Assembly (NCBI RefSeq): GCF_000202635.1
Contig: NC_015125.1
Span: 1,736,001-1,800,000, forward strand
Length of the DNA stretch: 64,000 nucleotides
Direction of reading: 5' to 3'
Origin: Microbacterium testaceum StLB037
GTDB taxonomy: Bacteria > Actinomycetota > Actinomycetes > Actinomycetales > Microbacteriaceae
The first letter of the stretch is position 1, and each line of letters begins with the position of its first letter. The notes below the pieces were generated by a model that saw only the letters and a program-made list of their open reading frames with translations, ran no database searches and was not told the DNA's origin. Shown here one piece after another: positions 46,676 through 55,877 of this stretch. Made by a program: the position numbers and the translations under genes.

Positions 46676-47578
46676 ATGACTTCGCACCGCACCGCACGCC
46701 TGGCCACGATCCTCGGCGCCTCCACCGCAGCACTCCTCTTCGCCCTCACCGGGTGCGCCGGGGGAGCGGCATCCTCCGATGACTCCTCGCGCATCGTCCT
46801 CGGCGCCGACGACGGCAACGAGGCGCACTGGACGGTGCTGAAGCAGAAGCTCGCCGACGAGGGCATCGACCTCGAGGTGCGCACCATCAACGACGGTGTG
46901 CAGCTCAACCAGGGCGTGCAGGACGGCGAGCTCGACGTCAACCTGTTCCAGCACCTCATCTACCTGTCGCAGTTCAACGTCGAGAACAACGGCACGCTCG
47001 TGCCCGTCGGCGCGACCGCGGTGTACCCGCTGGCGTTGTACTCCGAGAAGTACCAGGACGTGAAGGACCTGCCGGAGGGCGCCAAGGTCGCGATCCCGAA
47101 CAACCCGACGAACCTCGCCCGCGGCCTTCTCAACCTGCAGACCGCCGGCCTGCTGACGCTGAAAGACGGCGGCAACGCGCTCTCGACCCCCGCGGACATC
47201 GTCACGACGAAGGTCGAACTGCTCCCGGTCGACACGAACCAGACGGTCACGGCACTCAAGGACGGCAGCGCCCAGGCCGCGATCGTCAACAACACGCAGG
47301 CGCAGAAGGGCGGGCTCGGGGACGAGCTCATCATCTTCAAGGAAGACCTGAACAACCCGCAGCTCGCGCCGTACATCAACGCCTTCGTCACGCGCGAAGA
47401 CAAGAAGGACGACCCCCGCTGGGCCAAGCTCGTCGAGGCGTACCACTCGCCCGAGGTCGAGGCCGCGGTGACCGAGCTCAACCAGGGCAACCTCCAGTTC
47501 AAGACGGAGTGGACCGGCGCTCAGCTGCAGGACGAGCTGACCAGCCTCGAGGACGCCCTCAAGGCCCAGAAGGGATGA
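46676..47578 (+). CDS. metQ: Methionine ABC transporter substrate-binding lipoprotein
   Basis: A 300-residue NlpA/MetQ lipoprotein with signal ending LFALTGCAGG. The mature part follows the family closely: LEVRTINDGVQLNQGVQDGELDVNLFQHLIYL, VGATAVYPLALYSEKY, VAIPNNPTNLARGLLNLQTAGLLTL, and AQAAIVNNTQAQKGG. It captures D- or L-methionine for MetNI. Its stop overlaps the metN ATG by 4 bases (ATGA). Start chosen at the ATG that gives the lipoprotein signal. Confidence 0.93.
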   Translation: MTSHRTARLATILGASTAALLFALTGCAGGAASSDDSSRIVLGADDGNEAHWTVLKQKLADEGIDLEVRTINDGVQLNQGVQDGELDVNLFQHLIYLSQFNVENNGTLVPVGATAVYPLALYSEKYQDVKDLPEGAKVAIPNNPTNLARGLLNLQTAGLLTLKDGGNALSTPADIVTTKVELLPVDTNQTVTALKDGSAQAAIVNNTQAQKGGLGDELIIFKEDLNNPQLAPYINAFVTREDKKDDPRWAKLVEAYHSPEVEAAVTELNQGNLQFKTEWTGAQLQDELTSLEDALKAQKG

Positions 47579-48600
47579 CCGCGGTCATCGAACTGCGGGG
47601 CGTCACGAAGACCTTCCGCACCGATCGCCGCTCCTCCTCCACCGCCGTCGACGACGTGTCGCTGACGGTGGAGGAGGGCTCGATCGTCGGCGTCATCGGA
47701 TACTCCGGTGCGGGCAAATCGACCCTCGTGCGCCTGCTCAACGGCCTCGAGAAGCCGACGTCGGGCGCCGTCGAAGTGCTGGGCGTGAACGTGGGGGATG
47801 CCGGCGAGGCGAAGCTGCGCGACCTCCGGCGCCGCGTCGGCATGATCTTCCAGCAGTTCAACCTCTTCACCTCGCGGACGGTCGCGGCCAACGTCGCCTA
47901 CCCGCTCAAGGTGGCGGGCTGGAAGAAGGCCGACCGCGACAAGCGGGTCGCCGAGCTGCTCGACTTCGTGGGAATCGGCGACAAGGCGAAGCAGTACCCG
48001 CGGCGCCTCTCGGGCGGGCAGAAGCAGCGCGTCGGCATCGCTCGAGCGATCGCGACGAACCCGCAGATCCTGCTCGCCGACGAAGCCACCAGCGCGCTCG
48101 ACCCGCAGACCACGGCCGAGGTGCTCGACCTCCTGCGCGAGATCAACCGGCGCTTGGGCATCACGATCGTCGTCATCACCCATCAGATCTCGATCGTGCA
48201 CGAGCTGTGCGACCAGGTCATCGTGATGGACGGCGGACGCGTCGTCGACAGCGGCGACACGTACCGGGTGTTCGCGCACCCGCGTGCCGAGCTGACCAAG
48301 CGCTTCGTCGCCGCGGTGACGCAGGGCGTGCCCTCGGGTGAGGCGCTTTCGGCGCTCGCCGCGGGCGGGGGTGACCTCGTCAGCGTCGAGGTGAACGAGT
48401 TCACCAGCGAGGACGTGTCGGAGGTGTTCCACCGCCATGGCGCGCGGCACTCGGTGGTCTACGGCGGGGTGACCGACGTGCTCGGAAGGCAGCTCGGCAC
48501 TCTCACCTACCGCGTTCATGCCGACGACGTGGATGCCCTCGTCGCCGAGCTGCGCACGCACACCGACGTCGTCGTCCCCACTGCGGAGGCCCGCGCATGA
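47575..48600 (+). CDS. metN: Methionine ABC transporter ATP-binding protein
   Basis: A 341-residue ATPase: Walker A GYSGAGKST near residue 42, signature LSGGQKQRVGIARA near 145, Walker B ILLADEATSALDPQTT near 165, and a C-terminal NIL regulatory domain (about 255-335) of the kind that senses intracellular methionine in MetN. That domain separates it from glutamine or arginine transporters. Coupled to metQ and to metI by 4-base overlaps. Confidence 0.94.
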   Translation: MTAVIELRGVTKTFRTDRRSSSTAVDDVSLTVEEGSIVGVIGYSGAGKSTLVRLLNGLEKPTSGAVEVLGVNVGDAGEAKLRDLRRRVGMIFQQFNLFTSRTVAANVAYPLKVAGWKKADRDKRVAELLDFVGIGDKAKQYPRRLSGGQKQRVGIARAIATNPQILLADEATSALDPQTTAEVLDLLREINRRLGITIVVITHQISIVHELCDQVIVMDGGRVVDSGDTYRVFAHPRAELTKRFVAAVTQGVPSGEALSALAAGGGDLVSVEVNEFTSEDVSEVFHRHGARHSVVYGGVTDVLGRQLGTLTYRVHADDVDALVAELRTHTDVVVPTAEARA

Positions 48601-49256
48601 ACAAATGGGACACCCTCACCCCGGTACTGCTGCAGTCCATCGGCGAGACCGTCTACATGGTCGCGGTCTCGCTGCTCATCTCGGGCGTCGCGGGACTCGC
48701 CATCGGCGCGCTCCTGTACGCCACCCGTCCCGGCAACCTCTTCGCGAACCGGGTCGTGTTCGCCGTCGCGAACCTCGTGATCAACCTCATCCGTCCGATC
48801 CCGTTCATCATCTTCCTCACCGCCGTGGCCCCGGTCACGCGCGCGGTGACGGGGACGACCCTGGGAACGGATGCCGCGATCGTCCCGATCACGATCATGG
48901 CCACGGTCGTGATCGCCCGCGTGGTGGAGCAGAACCTCGTCGCCGTCGACCCGGGCACCGTCGAGGCCGCCCGCGCGGTGGGTGCGCGGCGCATCGGCGT
49001 GCTGTTCGGCGTCGTCATCCCCGAGGCGCTCGCGCCGCTGATCCTCGGCTACACGTTCATGTTCATCGCGGTCGTCGACATGTCGGCCATGGCCGGGTAC
49101 ATCGGCGGCGGCGGTCTGGGCAACTTCGCGATCATCTACGGCTACCAGCAGTTCAATCAGCAGGCGACCTGGGTGACCGTGGCGATCATCGTGGTCATCG
49201 TGCAGGCGGGTCAGCTGGTCGGCAACGCTCTCGCCCACCGCATCCTCCGGCGCTGA
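48597..49256 (+). CDS. metI: Methionine ABC transporter permease
   Basis: A 219-residue permease with five membrane segments. The ATPase-contact loop VEAARAVGARRIGVLFGVVIPEALAPLILG lies near residue 122, and the ending GYQQFNQQATWVTVAIIVVIVQ matches MetI proteins. It forms the channel with MetN. An inverted repeat A copy 21 bases after its stop may end the transcript. Confidence 0.94.
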   Translation: MNKWDTLTPVLLQSIGETVYMVAVSLLISGVAGLAIGALLYATRPGNLFANRVVFAVANLVINLIRPIPFIIFLTAVAPVTRAVTGTTLGTDAAIVPITIMATVVIARVVEQNLVAVDPGTVEAARAVGARRIGVLFGVVIPEALAPLILGYTFMFIAVVDMSAMAGYIGGGGLGNFAIIYGYQQFNQQATWVTVAIIVVIVQAGQLVGNALAHRILRR

Positions 49257-49277
49257 GACGTGGTGTCACGGGCGCGC

Positions 49278-49334
49278 TGAGTGTCCAAAACACCCGGAGC
49301 GCACGAAAATGCGTCCGGGTGTTTTGGACACTCA
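49278..49334. repeat. Dispersed inverted repeat A, complete copy
   Basis: Left arm with core GTCCAAAACACCCGGAGC and right arm with GCGTCCGGGTGTTTTGGACA, 11 bases apart; a strong hairpin between the metI stop (49256) and the znuA promoter. Position suits a bidirectional terminator or insulator between the two operons. Confidence 0.85.
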
Positions 49335-49431
49335 CGGCCGCGAGGCCGCGCACGAACCACCCGTTCCGAACGAGGGCGAGCGGCGACGGCGACGGCGTGG
49401 CTGAGAACACGTCATGAACCCCCTCCTGAGT

Positions 49432-49460
49432 TTGAGAACGGTTATCAGTACCGTTACAGT
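49432..49460 (+). promoter_or_regulatory. znuA promoter with overlapping Zur box
   Basis: TTGAGA (49432-49437) and TACAGT (49455-49460) are spaced 17 bases and place the transcript start at the ATG (49468), i.e. leaderless. TGAGAACGGTTATCA (49433-49447) is a near-perfect 15-base palindrome of the Zur type and covers the -35, so zinc-loaded Zur would block polymerase. Zur is encoded downstream at 52179. Confidence 0.8.
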
Positions 49461-49467
49461 GACTGGC

Positions 49468-50466
49468 ATGACCCGACGCCTCCTCGCTCCTCTCGTCCTC
49501 GGTGCGGCCTCCGTGCTCGCCCTCGCCGGTTGTGCCGGGGCGTCGCCCTCGGCCGGTTCGACCGCGAGCGCCGACGGCAAGGTCACCGTCGTGGCATCCA
49601 CCGACGTCTACGGGTCGATCGCCCAAGCGGTCGGCGGTGACTTCGTCGACGTGACCTCGATCATCACCTCGCCGACGCAGGACCCGCACGAGTACGAAGC
49701 GAGCGCGCAGGACCAGCTCACCCTGAAGAACGCCGGTCTGGTCATCGAGAACGGCGCCGGATACGACTCCTTCATGGAGGGACTCGTCCAGGCCAGCGGC
49801 ACGACCGCGCCGGTCCTCACGGCTGTCGAGTACAACCACGACTACCCCGGTGCAGAGTCGCATGACGACGCGAGCCCCGCGCCGAGCGAGAGCGCCGATG
49901 ACCACGACCACGCGGACGACGACGGTCACGATCACATCGAGGGCTTCAACGAGCACGTCTGGTACGACCCGCACACGATCGAAGACCTCACCGCGGCGAT
50001 CGCGAGCGAGCTCGGCAAGCTGGCACCCGACCACGTCGCGGACTTCAACACCAACGCGGAAGCCTTCACCCAGCAGGTCGCGGGTCTCGAGGGCTCTCTC
50101 GACCAGATCAAGGCGAAGGATGCCGGAGCGAAGATCTTCGTGACCGAGCCGGTGCCGCTGTACCTGACCACCGCGGCGGGCCTCGACAACGCCACCCCCA
50201 ACGAGTTCAGCGAGTCGGTGGAGGAGGGTCAGGACGTCCCGCCGGCCACCCTGCTCGAGTCTCTGCAGCTGCTGGATTCCGGCCAGATCAAGGTGATGAT
50301 CGTCAACCCGCAGACCGGTGGCGCCGAGGTGACGAAGGTCCAGGACGAGGCGAAGTCGAAGAACATCCCCGTGATCGAGTTCACGGAAACGCTCCCCGAG
50401 GGTCAGACTTACATCTCGTGGATGCAGAGCAACATCACGGCGCTGAGCGACGCGCTGGCCGCGTGA
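49468..50466 (+). CDS. znuA: Zinc ABC transporter substrate-binding lipoprotein
   Basis: A 332-residue cluster A-I metal-binding lipoprotein. The signal ends VLALAGCAGA. A His/Asp-rich loop (about 130-155: DDHDHADDDGHDHIEG) followed by NEHVWYDPHTIEDL is typical of zinc-binding ZnuA. Metal ligands include DPHEYEAS and the His of NEHVWYD. It feeds the ZnuCB channel. The ATG at 49468 is chosen from the leaderless promoter and because it gives a normal signal peptide; an ATG 18 codons upstream lies inside the promoter. Confidence 0.92.
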   Translation: MTRRLLAPLVLGAASVLALAGCAGASPSAGSTASADGKVTVVASTDVYGSIAQAVGGDFVDVTSIITSPTQDPHEYEASAQDQLTLKNAGLVIENGAGYDSFMEGLVQASGTTAPVLTAVEYNHDYPGAESHDDASPAPSESADDHDHADDDGHDHIEGFNEHVWYDPHTIEDLTAAIASELGKLAPDHVADFNTNAEAFTQQVAGLEGSLDQIKAKDAGAKIFVTEPVPLYLTTAAGLDNATPNEFSESVEEGQDVPPATLLESLQLLDSGQIKVMIVNPQTGGAEVTKVQDEAKSKNIPVIEFTETLPEGQTYISWMQSNITALSDALAA

Positions 50467-51278
50467 GCGCAGCGGCACCGCTGCGCATCCACGGCGCCGC
50501 CCTCGAGCGGGGTGGACGCGAGCTCTGGTCCGGGCTCGACCTCGAGGTCGAGCCCGGCGAGCTCGTCGCGGTGCTCGGCCCCAGCGGCTCGGGCAAGACG
50601 ACCCTCCTGCGCGCGATCCTCGGCCTCGAGCGCCTGAGCACCGGCTCGATCGAGGCGCTCGGCGAGCCCGTGCGTCGCGCGGGCAACCGCCACATCGGCT
50701 ACATCCCGCAGCAGCGTCCCCTGCCGCGGGAGACGCCCCTGCGCGGCCGCGACATCGTCGGGCTGGGTGTCGACGGACACCGCCTCGGCCTGCCGCTGTC
50801 CCGCAAGAAGGACCGCGCGCGCATCGACGACCTCCTCGAGGCCGTCGGAGCCACCGCCTTCGGCGACCGGCCCGTCGGACTGCTCTCCGGCGGCGAGCAG
50901 CAGCGCCTGCGCGTGGGCCAGGCCCTCGCCGACAACCCCGCTCTCCTGCTCTGCGACGAGCCGCTGACGAGCCTCGACCTGGCGAACCAGCAGGCCGTCG
51001 TCCGGCTCATCGACCGGCACCGCCGCGAGCGCGACGCGGCCGTCCTCCTCGTCACCCACGACATCAACCCGGTCCTCACGCGGGTCGACCGCATCCTCTA
51101 CATCGCGAACGGCCGTTTCACGCTCGGCACCCCCGACGAGGTGCTCACGACCGAGACGCTGACCGCCCTCTACGGAGCCCCCGTCTACGTGGTCCGCGCC
51201 GGCGGACAGCTCATCGTCGTCGGAGCTCCGGATGCCGATGAGGCCCACCACCATCACCACGACGAGGATCACGCATGA
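50463..51278 (+). CDS. znuC: Zinc ABC transporter ATP-binding protein
   Basis: A 271-residue ATPase: Walker A GPSGSGKTT near residue 40, signature LLSGGEQQRLRVGQAL near 140, Walker B LLLCDEPLTSLD near 160, switch His in VTHD. The tail is His-rich (DEAHHHHHDEDHA), a common feature of zinc-handling proteins. It starts with GTG overlapping the znuA stop by 4 bases, and overlaps znuB by 4 bases. Confidence 0.93.
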   Translation: MSAAAPLRIHGAALERGGRELWSGLDLEVEPGELVAVLGPSGSGKTTLLRAILGLERLSTGSIEALGEPVRRAGNRHIGYIPQQRPLPRETPLRGRDIVGLGVDGHRLGLPLSRKKDRARIDDLLEAVGATAFGDRPVGLLSGGEQQRLRVGQALADNPALLLCDEPLTSLDLANQQAVVRLIDRHRRERDAAVLLVTHDINPVLTRVDRILYIANGRFTLGTPDEVLTTETLTALYGAPVYVVRAGGQLIVVGAPDADEAHHHHHDEDHA

Positions 51279-52135
51279 ACGGGGCCGACATCGGCAACGC
51301 CCTCTTCGGGGGCGTGAGCCAGTACGGCGCGATCCTCGAGCTGGTGCAGAACTCCGTGTACGCGGGGGCCATCCTGGGCCTGGTCGGCGGACTGATCGGC
51401 GTCTTCGTGATGCAGCGCGACATGGCGTTCGCCGTGCACGGCATCAGCGAGCTGTCGTTCGCCGGCGCGGCCGTCGCCCTGCTGATCGGGGTCGACGTGG
51501 TCTCGGGCTCGATCGTGGGCTCGCTGATCGCCGCGGCGTTGATCGGCGTGCTGGGTGCCCGCGCGCGAGACCGCAACTCGATCATCGGCGTGCTCATGCC
51601 GTTCGGCCTGGGTGTCGGCATCCTGGCCCTGTCGCTCTACAACGGGCGCAGCGCCACCCGGTTCAGCCTGCTGACCGGGCAGATCGTGTCGGTCCAGAGC
51701 GGGCAGCTCGGGTGGCTCGTCGCGATCGGGGCGGTCGTCCTCGTCGCGCTGCTGCTGATCTGGCGCCCTCTGCGCTTCGATTCTCTCGACCCGCAGTCCG
51801 CCGCCGCGCGGGGGGTGAACACCACCGCGGTCTCGCTCGTGTTCATGCTTCTTCTGGGGCTCATCGTCGCCGTCGCGGTGCACATCATCGGCGCGTTGCT
51901 CGTGATGGCGCTGCTCGTCACCCCGGCCGCGGCGGCGATGCGGGTGGCATCCGGTCCCCTGTCGGTGCCGGTGCTCGCGGCGCTGTTCGGATTCGTGTCC
52001 GCGGTGGGCGGCGTGCTGCTCGCGGTCGCGGGAACCCTGCCGGTCAGCCCCTACATCACGTCGATCTCGTTCTTCATCTACCTCGTGTGCCGCGTGATCG
52101 GTGCGCGCCGCGACCGCACGACGCGAGCCGCGTAG
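51275..52135 (+). CDS. znuB: Zinc ABC transporter permease
   Basis: A 286-residue ABC-3 family permease with about eight membrane segments, including GLVGGLIGVFVMQRDMAFAVHGISELSFAGAA near residue 30 and LVTPAAAAMRVASGPLSVPVLAALFG near 215. It forms the zinc channel with ZnuC. It ends 43 bases before zur, which has its own leaderless promoter. Confidence 0.93.
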   Translation: MNGADIGNALFGGVSQYGAILELVQNSVYAGAILGLVGGLIGVFVMQRDMAFAVHGISELSFAGAAVALLIGVDVVSGSIVGSLIAAALIGVLGARARDRNSIIGVLMPFGLGVGILALSLYNGRSATRFSLLTGQIVSVQSGQLGWLVAIGAVVLVALLLIWRPLRFDSLDPQSAAARGVNTTAVSLVFMLLLGLIVAVAVHIIGALLVMALLVTPAAAAMRVASGPLSVPVLAALFGFVSAVGGVLLAVAGTLPVSPYITSISFFIYLVCRVIGARRDRTTRAA

Positions 52136-52178
52136 GGCGCCCAGCCGATTCACCGATCACCTGGCTAAACTCGGGGCC

Positions 52179-52592
52179 ATGGTCCAGCGCAACACGTGGC
52201 AGCGAGAGCGGGTGCGCGAAGCCCTGTCCGGTGCGGGCGGCTTCGTCAGCGCCCAAGCGCTCCACGCGACGCTGCGCGACGAGAACACCGGCATCGGCCT
52301 GGCCACCGTCTACCGCACGCTCGCGGGGATGGCCGCCCAGGGTGACGCCGACTCGCTGCAGAGCCCGGAAGGCGAGAATCTCTTCCGCGCGTGCGAGACC
52401 CGCGGTCACCACCACCATCTGATCTGCCGTTCGTGCGGCGTCGCCGTCGAGATCGCCGCGACCGACGTCGAGGAGTGGGCCCAGCGCACCGCCGCCCAGC
52501 ACGGCTTCACCGAGGCTGAGCACGTGGTCGACATCTTCGGCATCTGCGCCGATTGCGCCCGCGCGCGGGCCCGTGAGCGTGGCGACGAGTAG
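52179..52592 (+). CDS. zur: Zinc uptake repressor (Fur family)
   Basis: A 137-residue Fur-family protein. Winged-helix half: QRERVREALSGAGGFVSAQALHATLRDENTGIGLATVYRTL; metal half: RACETRGHHHHLICRSCGVAVEI with the structural CxxC pairs (CRSC near 85, CADC near 127). Gene position after znuACB identifies it as Zur. TAAACT at 52166-52171 lies 7 bases before the ATG, so the transcript is probably leaderless. Its end overlaps the next gene by 20 bases. Confidence 0.93.
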   Translation: MVQRNTWQRERVREALSGAGGFVSAQALHATLRDENTGIGLATVYRTLAGMAAQGDADSLQSPEGENLFRACETRGHHHHLICRSCGVAVEIAATDVEEWAQRTAAQHGFTEAEHVVDIFGICADCARARARERGDE

Positions 52593-53607
52593 TCGCACCG
52601 CGACGCCGTCGCCGCAGCGCACCGGCGCCTCCCGCACCCTCGTCGCTCTCGGTCTGGGTGTCGTCGTCGTCGCGGCGCTCTTCTTCATCGACGCCTTCGC
52701 GCCGACGTTCTTCTCCCAGCCGCTGCCGACCCGCGCGCAGGACGGGCTGACCCTCGCCCTCAGCGTGCTGATCGAGTCGCTGCCCTTCGTCGTCCTCGGC
52801 GTGGTGCTGTCGATCATCGTGCAGGTGTGGGTGCCGCCGGGAACGATCGAGAGATGGATGCCGCGCGCGCCGTGGGCGCGCCGAGCGGTGCTGTCCCTCC
52901 TGGGCATGTTCATCCCCGTGTGCGAGTGCGGCAACGTGCCCTTCGCCCGCGGGCTGCTCATGCGCGGCTTCGGGGTGTCCGACACGCTCACCTTCCTGGT
53001 CGCGGCGCCGATCGTGAACCCGATCGTCATCATCAGCACGCACGCGGCCTTCGGCTTCAGTGACGGCATCCTCGTGGCGCGTCTCATCGGCGGGTTCCTC
53101 GTCGCCAACCTGATCGGCTGGCTGTACAGCCGGCATCCCGATCCCGACAAGCTGCTCACGGAGCGCTTCCTCGAGACGTGCGAGATCGTCGTGCAGGAGC
53201 GCGGCGACCGCGGTCGACGGACGCTCGCGCAGCTGGTCGTCGAACTGCGCTCGGTCATGCCGGCGCTGATCATCGGGTCTCTGCTCGCGGGTGCGGTGCA
53301 GGTGCTCATCCCGCGCAGCGCTCTGCTGGCGATCGGGTCCGACCCGGCACTGTCGATCGCCGCGATGATGGCCCTCGCGATCGTGGTGTCGCTGTGCTCC
53401 AACGTCGACGCGTTCTTCGCGCTGTCGTTCGCCTCGACGTTCACCCCGGGCTCGATCGTCGCCTTCCTCGTGGTCGGTCCGATCATCGACCTCAAGATGA
53501 TGGCGCTGCTGCGCACGACGTTCTCCACTCGTGTGCTCCTGGGGATGACGGTGGTCGTCGTCCTGTTCGCCTTCGCGCTCGGAACGGTGGTGAACCTCCT
53601 TGTCTAA
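52573..53607 (+). CDS. YraQ-type permease (UPF0718/DUF318)
   Basis: A 344-residue membrane protein with about eight segments. The conserved motif PVCECGNVPFARGLLMRGF near residue 115 and LVAAPIVNPIVIIST near 138 define the DUF318/ArsP-like permease family. Together with the next gene (TIGR03943/DUF1980) it forms a pair often found beside Zur in Gram-positive genomes and thought to move metal or a metal chelate; direct evidence is scarce. The GTG start lies 20 bases inside zur. Confidence 0.85.
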   Translation: MSVATSSRTATPSPQRTGASRTLVALGLGVVVVAALFFIDAFAPTFFSQPLPTRAQDGLTLALSVLIESLPFVVLGVVLSIIVQVWVPPGTIERWMPRAPWARRAVLSLLGMFIPVCECGNVPFARGLLMRGFGVSDTLTFLVAAPIVNPIVIISTHAAFGFSDGILVARLIGGFLVANLIGWLYSRHPDPDKLLTERFLETCEIVVQERGDRGRRTLAQLVVELRSVMPALIIGSLLAGAVQVLIPRSALLAIGSDPALSIAAMMALAIVVSLCSNVDAFFALSFASTFTPGSIVAFLVVGPIIDLKMMALLRTTFSTRVLLGMTVVVVLFAFALGTVVNLLV

Positions 53608-54457
53608 GACCGGTGCCCTCGCCACCCGCTGGCTCGGGGTGGGCCTCACGGCCTGCCTGTCGATCACGACGATCACGCTGTGGATCACGGGCCGGATGTC
53701 GCTGTACATCAACCCCGATTCCGCGTGGTTCGCCGTCGGGATGTCCTTCGTGGCGTTGATCGGCGCGATCGCGTCGTTCGCCCTCCCGCTCGGCGCCGAG
53801 GCCGACCACGGCCATGACCACGAGCACGGCCACGCGCCGGCGGCTGCGTCGGCTCGTCGAGAGGCCTTCGCTCACGCCGACCACGCGCACAGCGATCCCG
53901 CCGACGCCCATGACCACGCCGCGCACGACCACCTCGCGGCGCGCCCGCGCCTGACGGCGGGGGGCATCGCCGCGTTCACGGGAGGCGTCCTCGCCTCGAC
54001 CGCCGTGGTCGCCGTGCTGCTCACGCCCGCCGCCTCGCTCTCCACCGAACTCGCGGTGTCGCGCGACGTGGGTGCCGCTCCCCTCTTCGCCGGGTCCGAC
54101 GTGATCACGCTCGCCGCCTCCGGCGACACCTCGAAGTTCGGCGTCGGCGACTGGTCGGCGGTCTTCGCGCACGCGACCAACCCCGAGACCTTCGACGGCA
54201 AGCCGGTCACCCTGACGGGGTTCATCACGCCCGGCGGCGACGGCGCGACCTTCGACCTCACGCGGCTCGTGATCACGCACTGCGTGATCGACGCGCAGAC
54301 GGCCCGCCTGCCGATCGCCGCGACCGGGGACGCCCCCGCGAGCGGGCAGTGGGTCACGGTCACCGGTACCGTGCGATCGAGCGGCGACGGCAAACTCGAG
54401 GTGCACGCCGAGCAGGTCGCCGCGATCGACGAGCCGGCGGACCCCTATGAGTACTGA
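53600..54457 (+). CDS. TIGR03943/DUF1980 family protein, partner of the YraQ permease
   Basis: A 285-residue protein with two N-terminal membrane segments, a His-rich loop (GHDHEHGHAP, HADHAHSDPADAHDHAAHDH), a third segment and a C-terminal domain with FDGKPVTLTGFITPGG and LVITHCVIDAQTARLPI, as in the family. The His-rich loop suits zinc binding. It starts with TTG and overlaps the permease by 8 bases. The pair is probably controlled by zinc through the zur promoter. Confidence 0.85.
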   Translation: MSKTGALATRWLGVGLTACLSITTITLWITGRMSLYINPDSAWFAVGMSFVALIGAIASFALPLGAEADHGHDHEHGHAPAAASARREAFAHADHAHSDPADAHDHAAHDHLAARPRLTAGGIAAFTGGVLASTAVVAVLLTPAASLSTELAVSRDVGAAPLFAGSDVITLAASGDTSKFGVGDWSAVFAHATNPETFDGKPVTLTGFITPGGDGATFDLTRLVITHCVIDAQTARLPIAATGDAPASGQWVTVTGTVRSSGDGKLEVHAEQVAAIDEPADPYEY

Positions 54458-55877
54458 GACCCGGCGTCGGGGCGGTTCCGATTCCCGCCGAGCGCGCGCG
54501 CGGCGACGACAGGGACGCGGCTACCTCCTCGCGTTCGGCGCCGTGATGCTCGCCCTCGTCCTCGTGGGCGGGGTCGGCGGGGTCGTCGCCGTCGCGCAGG
54601 GTCCCCGCGTGACGGACGTGCAGGTCGATCCCGAGGCCGGGATCGCGGCATCCGGATCCCGGGTCATCCTCACCACGACGCAGTCGCTCGAGAAGGTGGA
54701 TGCCTCGCAGGTTCAGGTCGAGCCGGCCACGCCGTTCACCGTCGACACCTCGGGGCGCAGCGTGGGGATCCGCTTCACGCTGCCGCTGCGCGACGACTCC
54801 GACTACACCGTCACGGTCACCGACGTGAAGGGGCTCGGCGCCGGCCCCGGGGCGACCCTGACCGAGTCGTTCCGCACGCCGCCCCTGCAGGCCTACCTGA
54901 TGCAGCGCGGCAGCCCCGAGGGCGACACGATCTTCCGGACCGACCTCGCCGGGAAGGCCGGACTCCCGGTGTTCACCGACCCGCACATCGAGGACTTCCG
55001 CACGACCGCGAATCACCTCGTCATCTCGACGCGCGACGGCGACAACGCTCGGGTGATCGTCACCGACCTGGACGGCAAGAACCCCCGGGATGTGACGCTT
55101 CCCGGGCCCGGCTTCGTGTCGAACCTGCAGTCCGCCGACAGGGGTGAGCGGTTCGGCTTCACCTTCTCGGATGCCACCCTCGGCGCCGCGGGCGGACGCG
55201 AGAGCCGGCTCTTCACCGCGTCGGCCGCGACCGACGATGCCCCGGTCGAGGTGGGACTCAACGGTGGCGACGTCCGCATCGCCGACTGGCGCTTCGTCCC
55301 GGACACCGACAGCATGCTCGTGCTCACGTTCGATTCGCGTCTCCTGCTGACCGATGCGGTGGGCGGAAACGCCGCCCCGCTCGGCAGCGCCGTGGCCATC
55401 GACGGCATCGCCCGCGGGTCGTCGGTGGCGATCGTCGAGCGCATCGAGGGGGTGCGCGAGATCAACCTCACGGACGGGTCGGAGCAGGAACTGGTGGCGC
55501 CGGTGGACCCGCCCGGGACGCCGGGACGGGCGACACCGGTCCCCGGGATCGACGCCGGCACCGTTCGCTCGTTCGCGGACATCGGCTCGGACGGGGCGTA
55601 CCGCTCGACCATCGTCGGACACGTCGACACCGACGGAACGGTGCGCAAGCTCCTCGACGTCCCCGGAACCGACACGGTGCTGCAGACCTGCGTCTCCCCG
55701 AGCGGTCGCTACGCCGCCGTCCTCGTGGCGCCGCAGGCCGTGAGCAATCCCTTCGACCGCTACCAGCTGCCCCTCCCCGGCAAGCTCCTGACGCACCTCG
55801 TCGAGCTCGACACCGGTCAGGAACTCGTCGCCCTGCAGGGCTTCGACCTGTCGTGGTGCCAGGTGCCCCCGGGATGA
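54447..55877 (+). CDS. Membrane-anchored beta-rich protein of unknown function
   Basis: A 476-residue protein: a very basic head (RRGGSDSRRARARRRQGRG), one membrane helix (LLAFGAVMLALVLVGGVGGVV), then an outer region with an Ig-like part (about 50-150) and beta-propeller-like repeats (TTANHLVISTRDGDNARVIV, DWRFVPDTDSMLVLTFD). Family not recognised. It overlaps the TIGR03943 gene by 11 bases and the glycosylase by 4, so it belongs to the zur transcript. It may be a wall-facing partner of the zinc permease pair; that is a guess from position. Confidence 0.7.
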   Translation: MSTETRRRGGSDSRRARARRRQGRGYLLAFGAVMLALVLVGGVGGVVAVAQGPRVTDVQVDPEAGIAASGSRVILTTTQSLEKVDASQVQVEPATPFTVDTSGRSVGIRFTLPLRDDSDYTVTVTDVKGLGAGPGATLTESFRTPPLQAYLMQRGSPEGDTIFRTDLAGKAGLPVFTDPHIEDFRTTANHLVISTRDGDNARVIVTDLDGKNPRDVTLPGPGFVSNLQSADRGERFGFTFSDATLGAAGGRESRLFTASAATDDAPVEVGLNGGDVRIADWRFVPDTDSMLVLTFDSRLLLTDAVGGNAAPLGSAVAIDGIARGSSVAIVERIEGVREINLTDGSEQELVAPVDPPGTPGRATPVPGIDAGTVRSFADIGSDGAYRSTIVGHVDTDGTVRKLLDVPGTDTVLQTCVSPSGRYAAVLVAPQAVSNPFDRYQLPLPGKLLTHLVELDTGQELVALQGFDLSWCQVPPG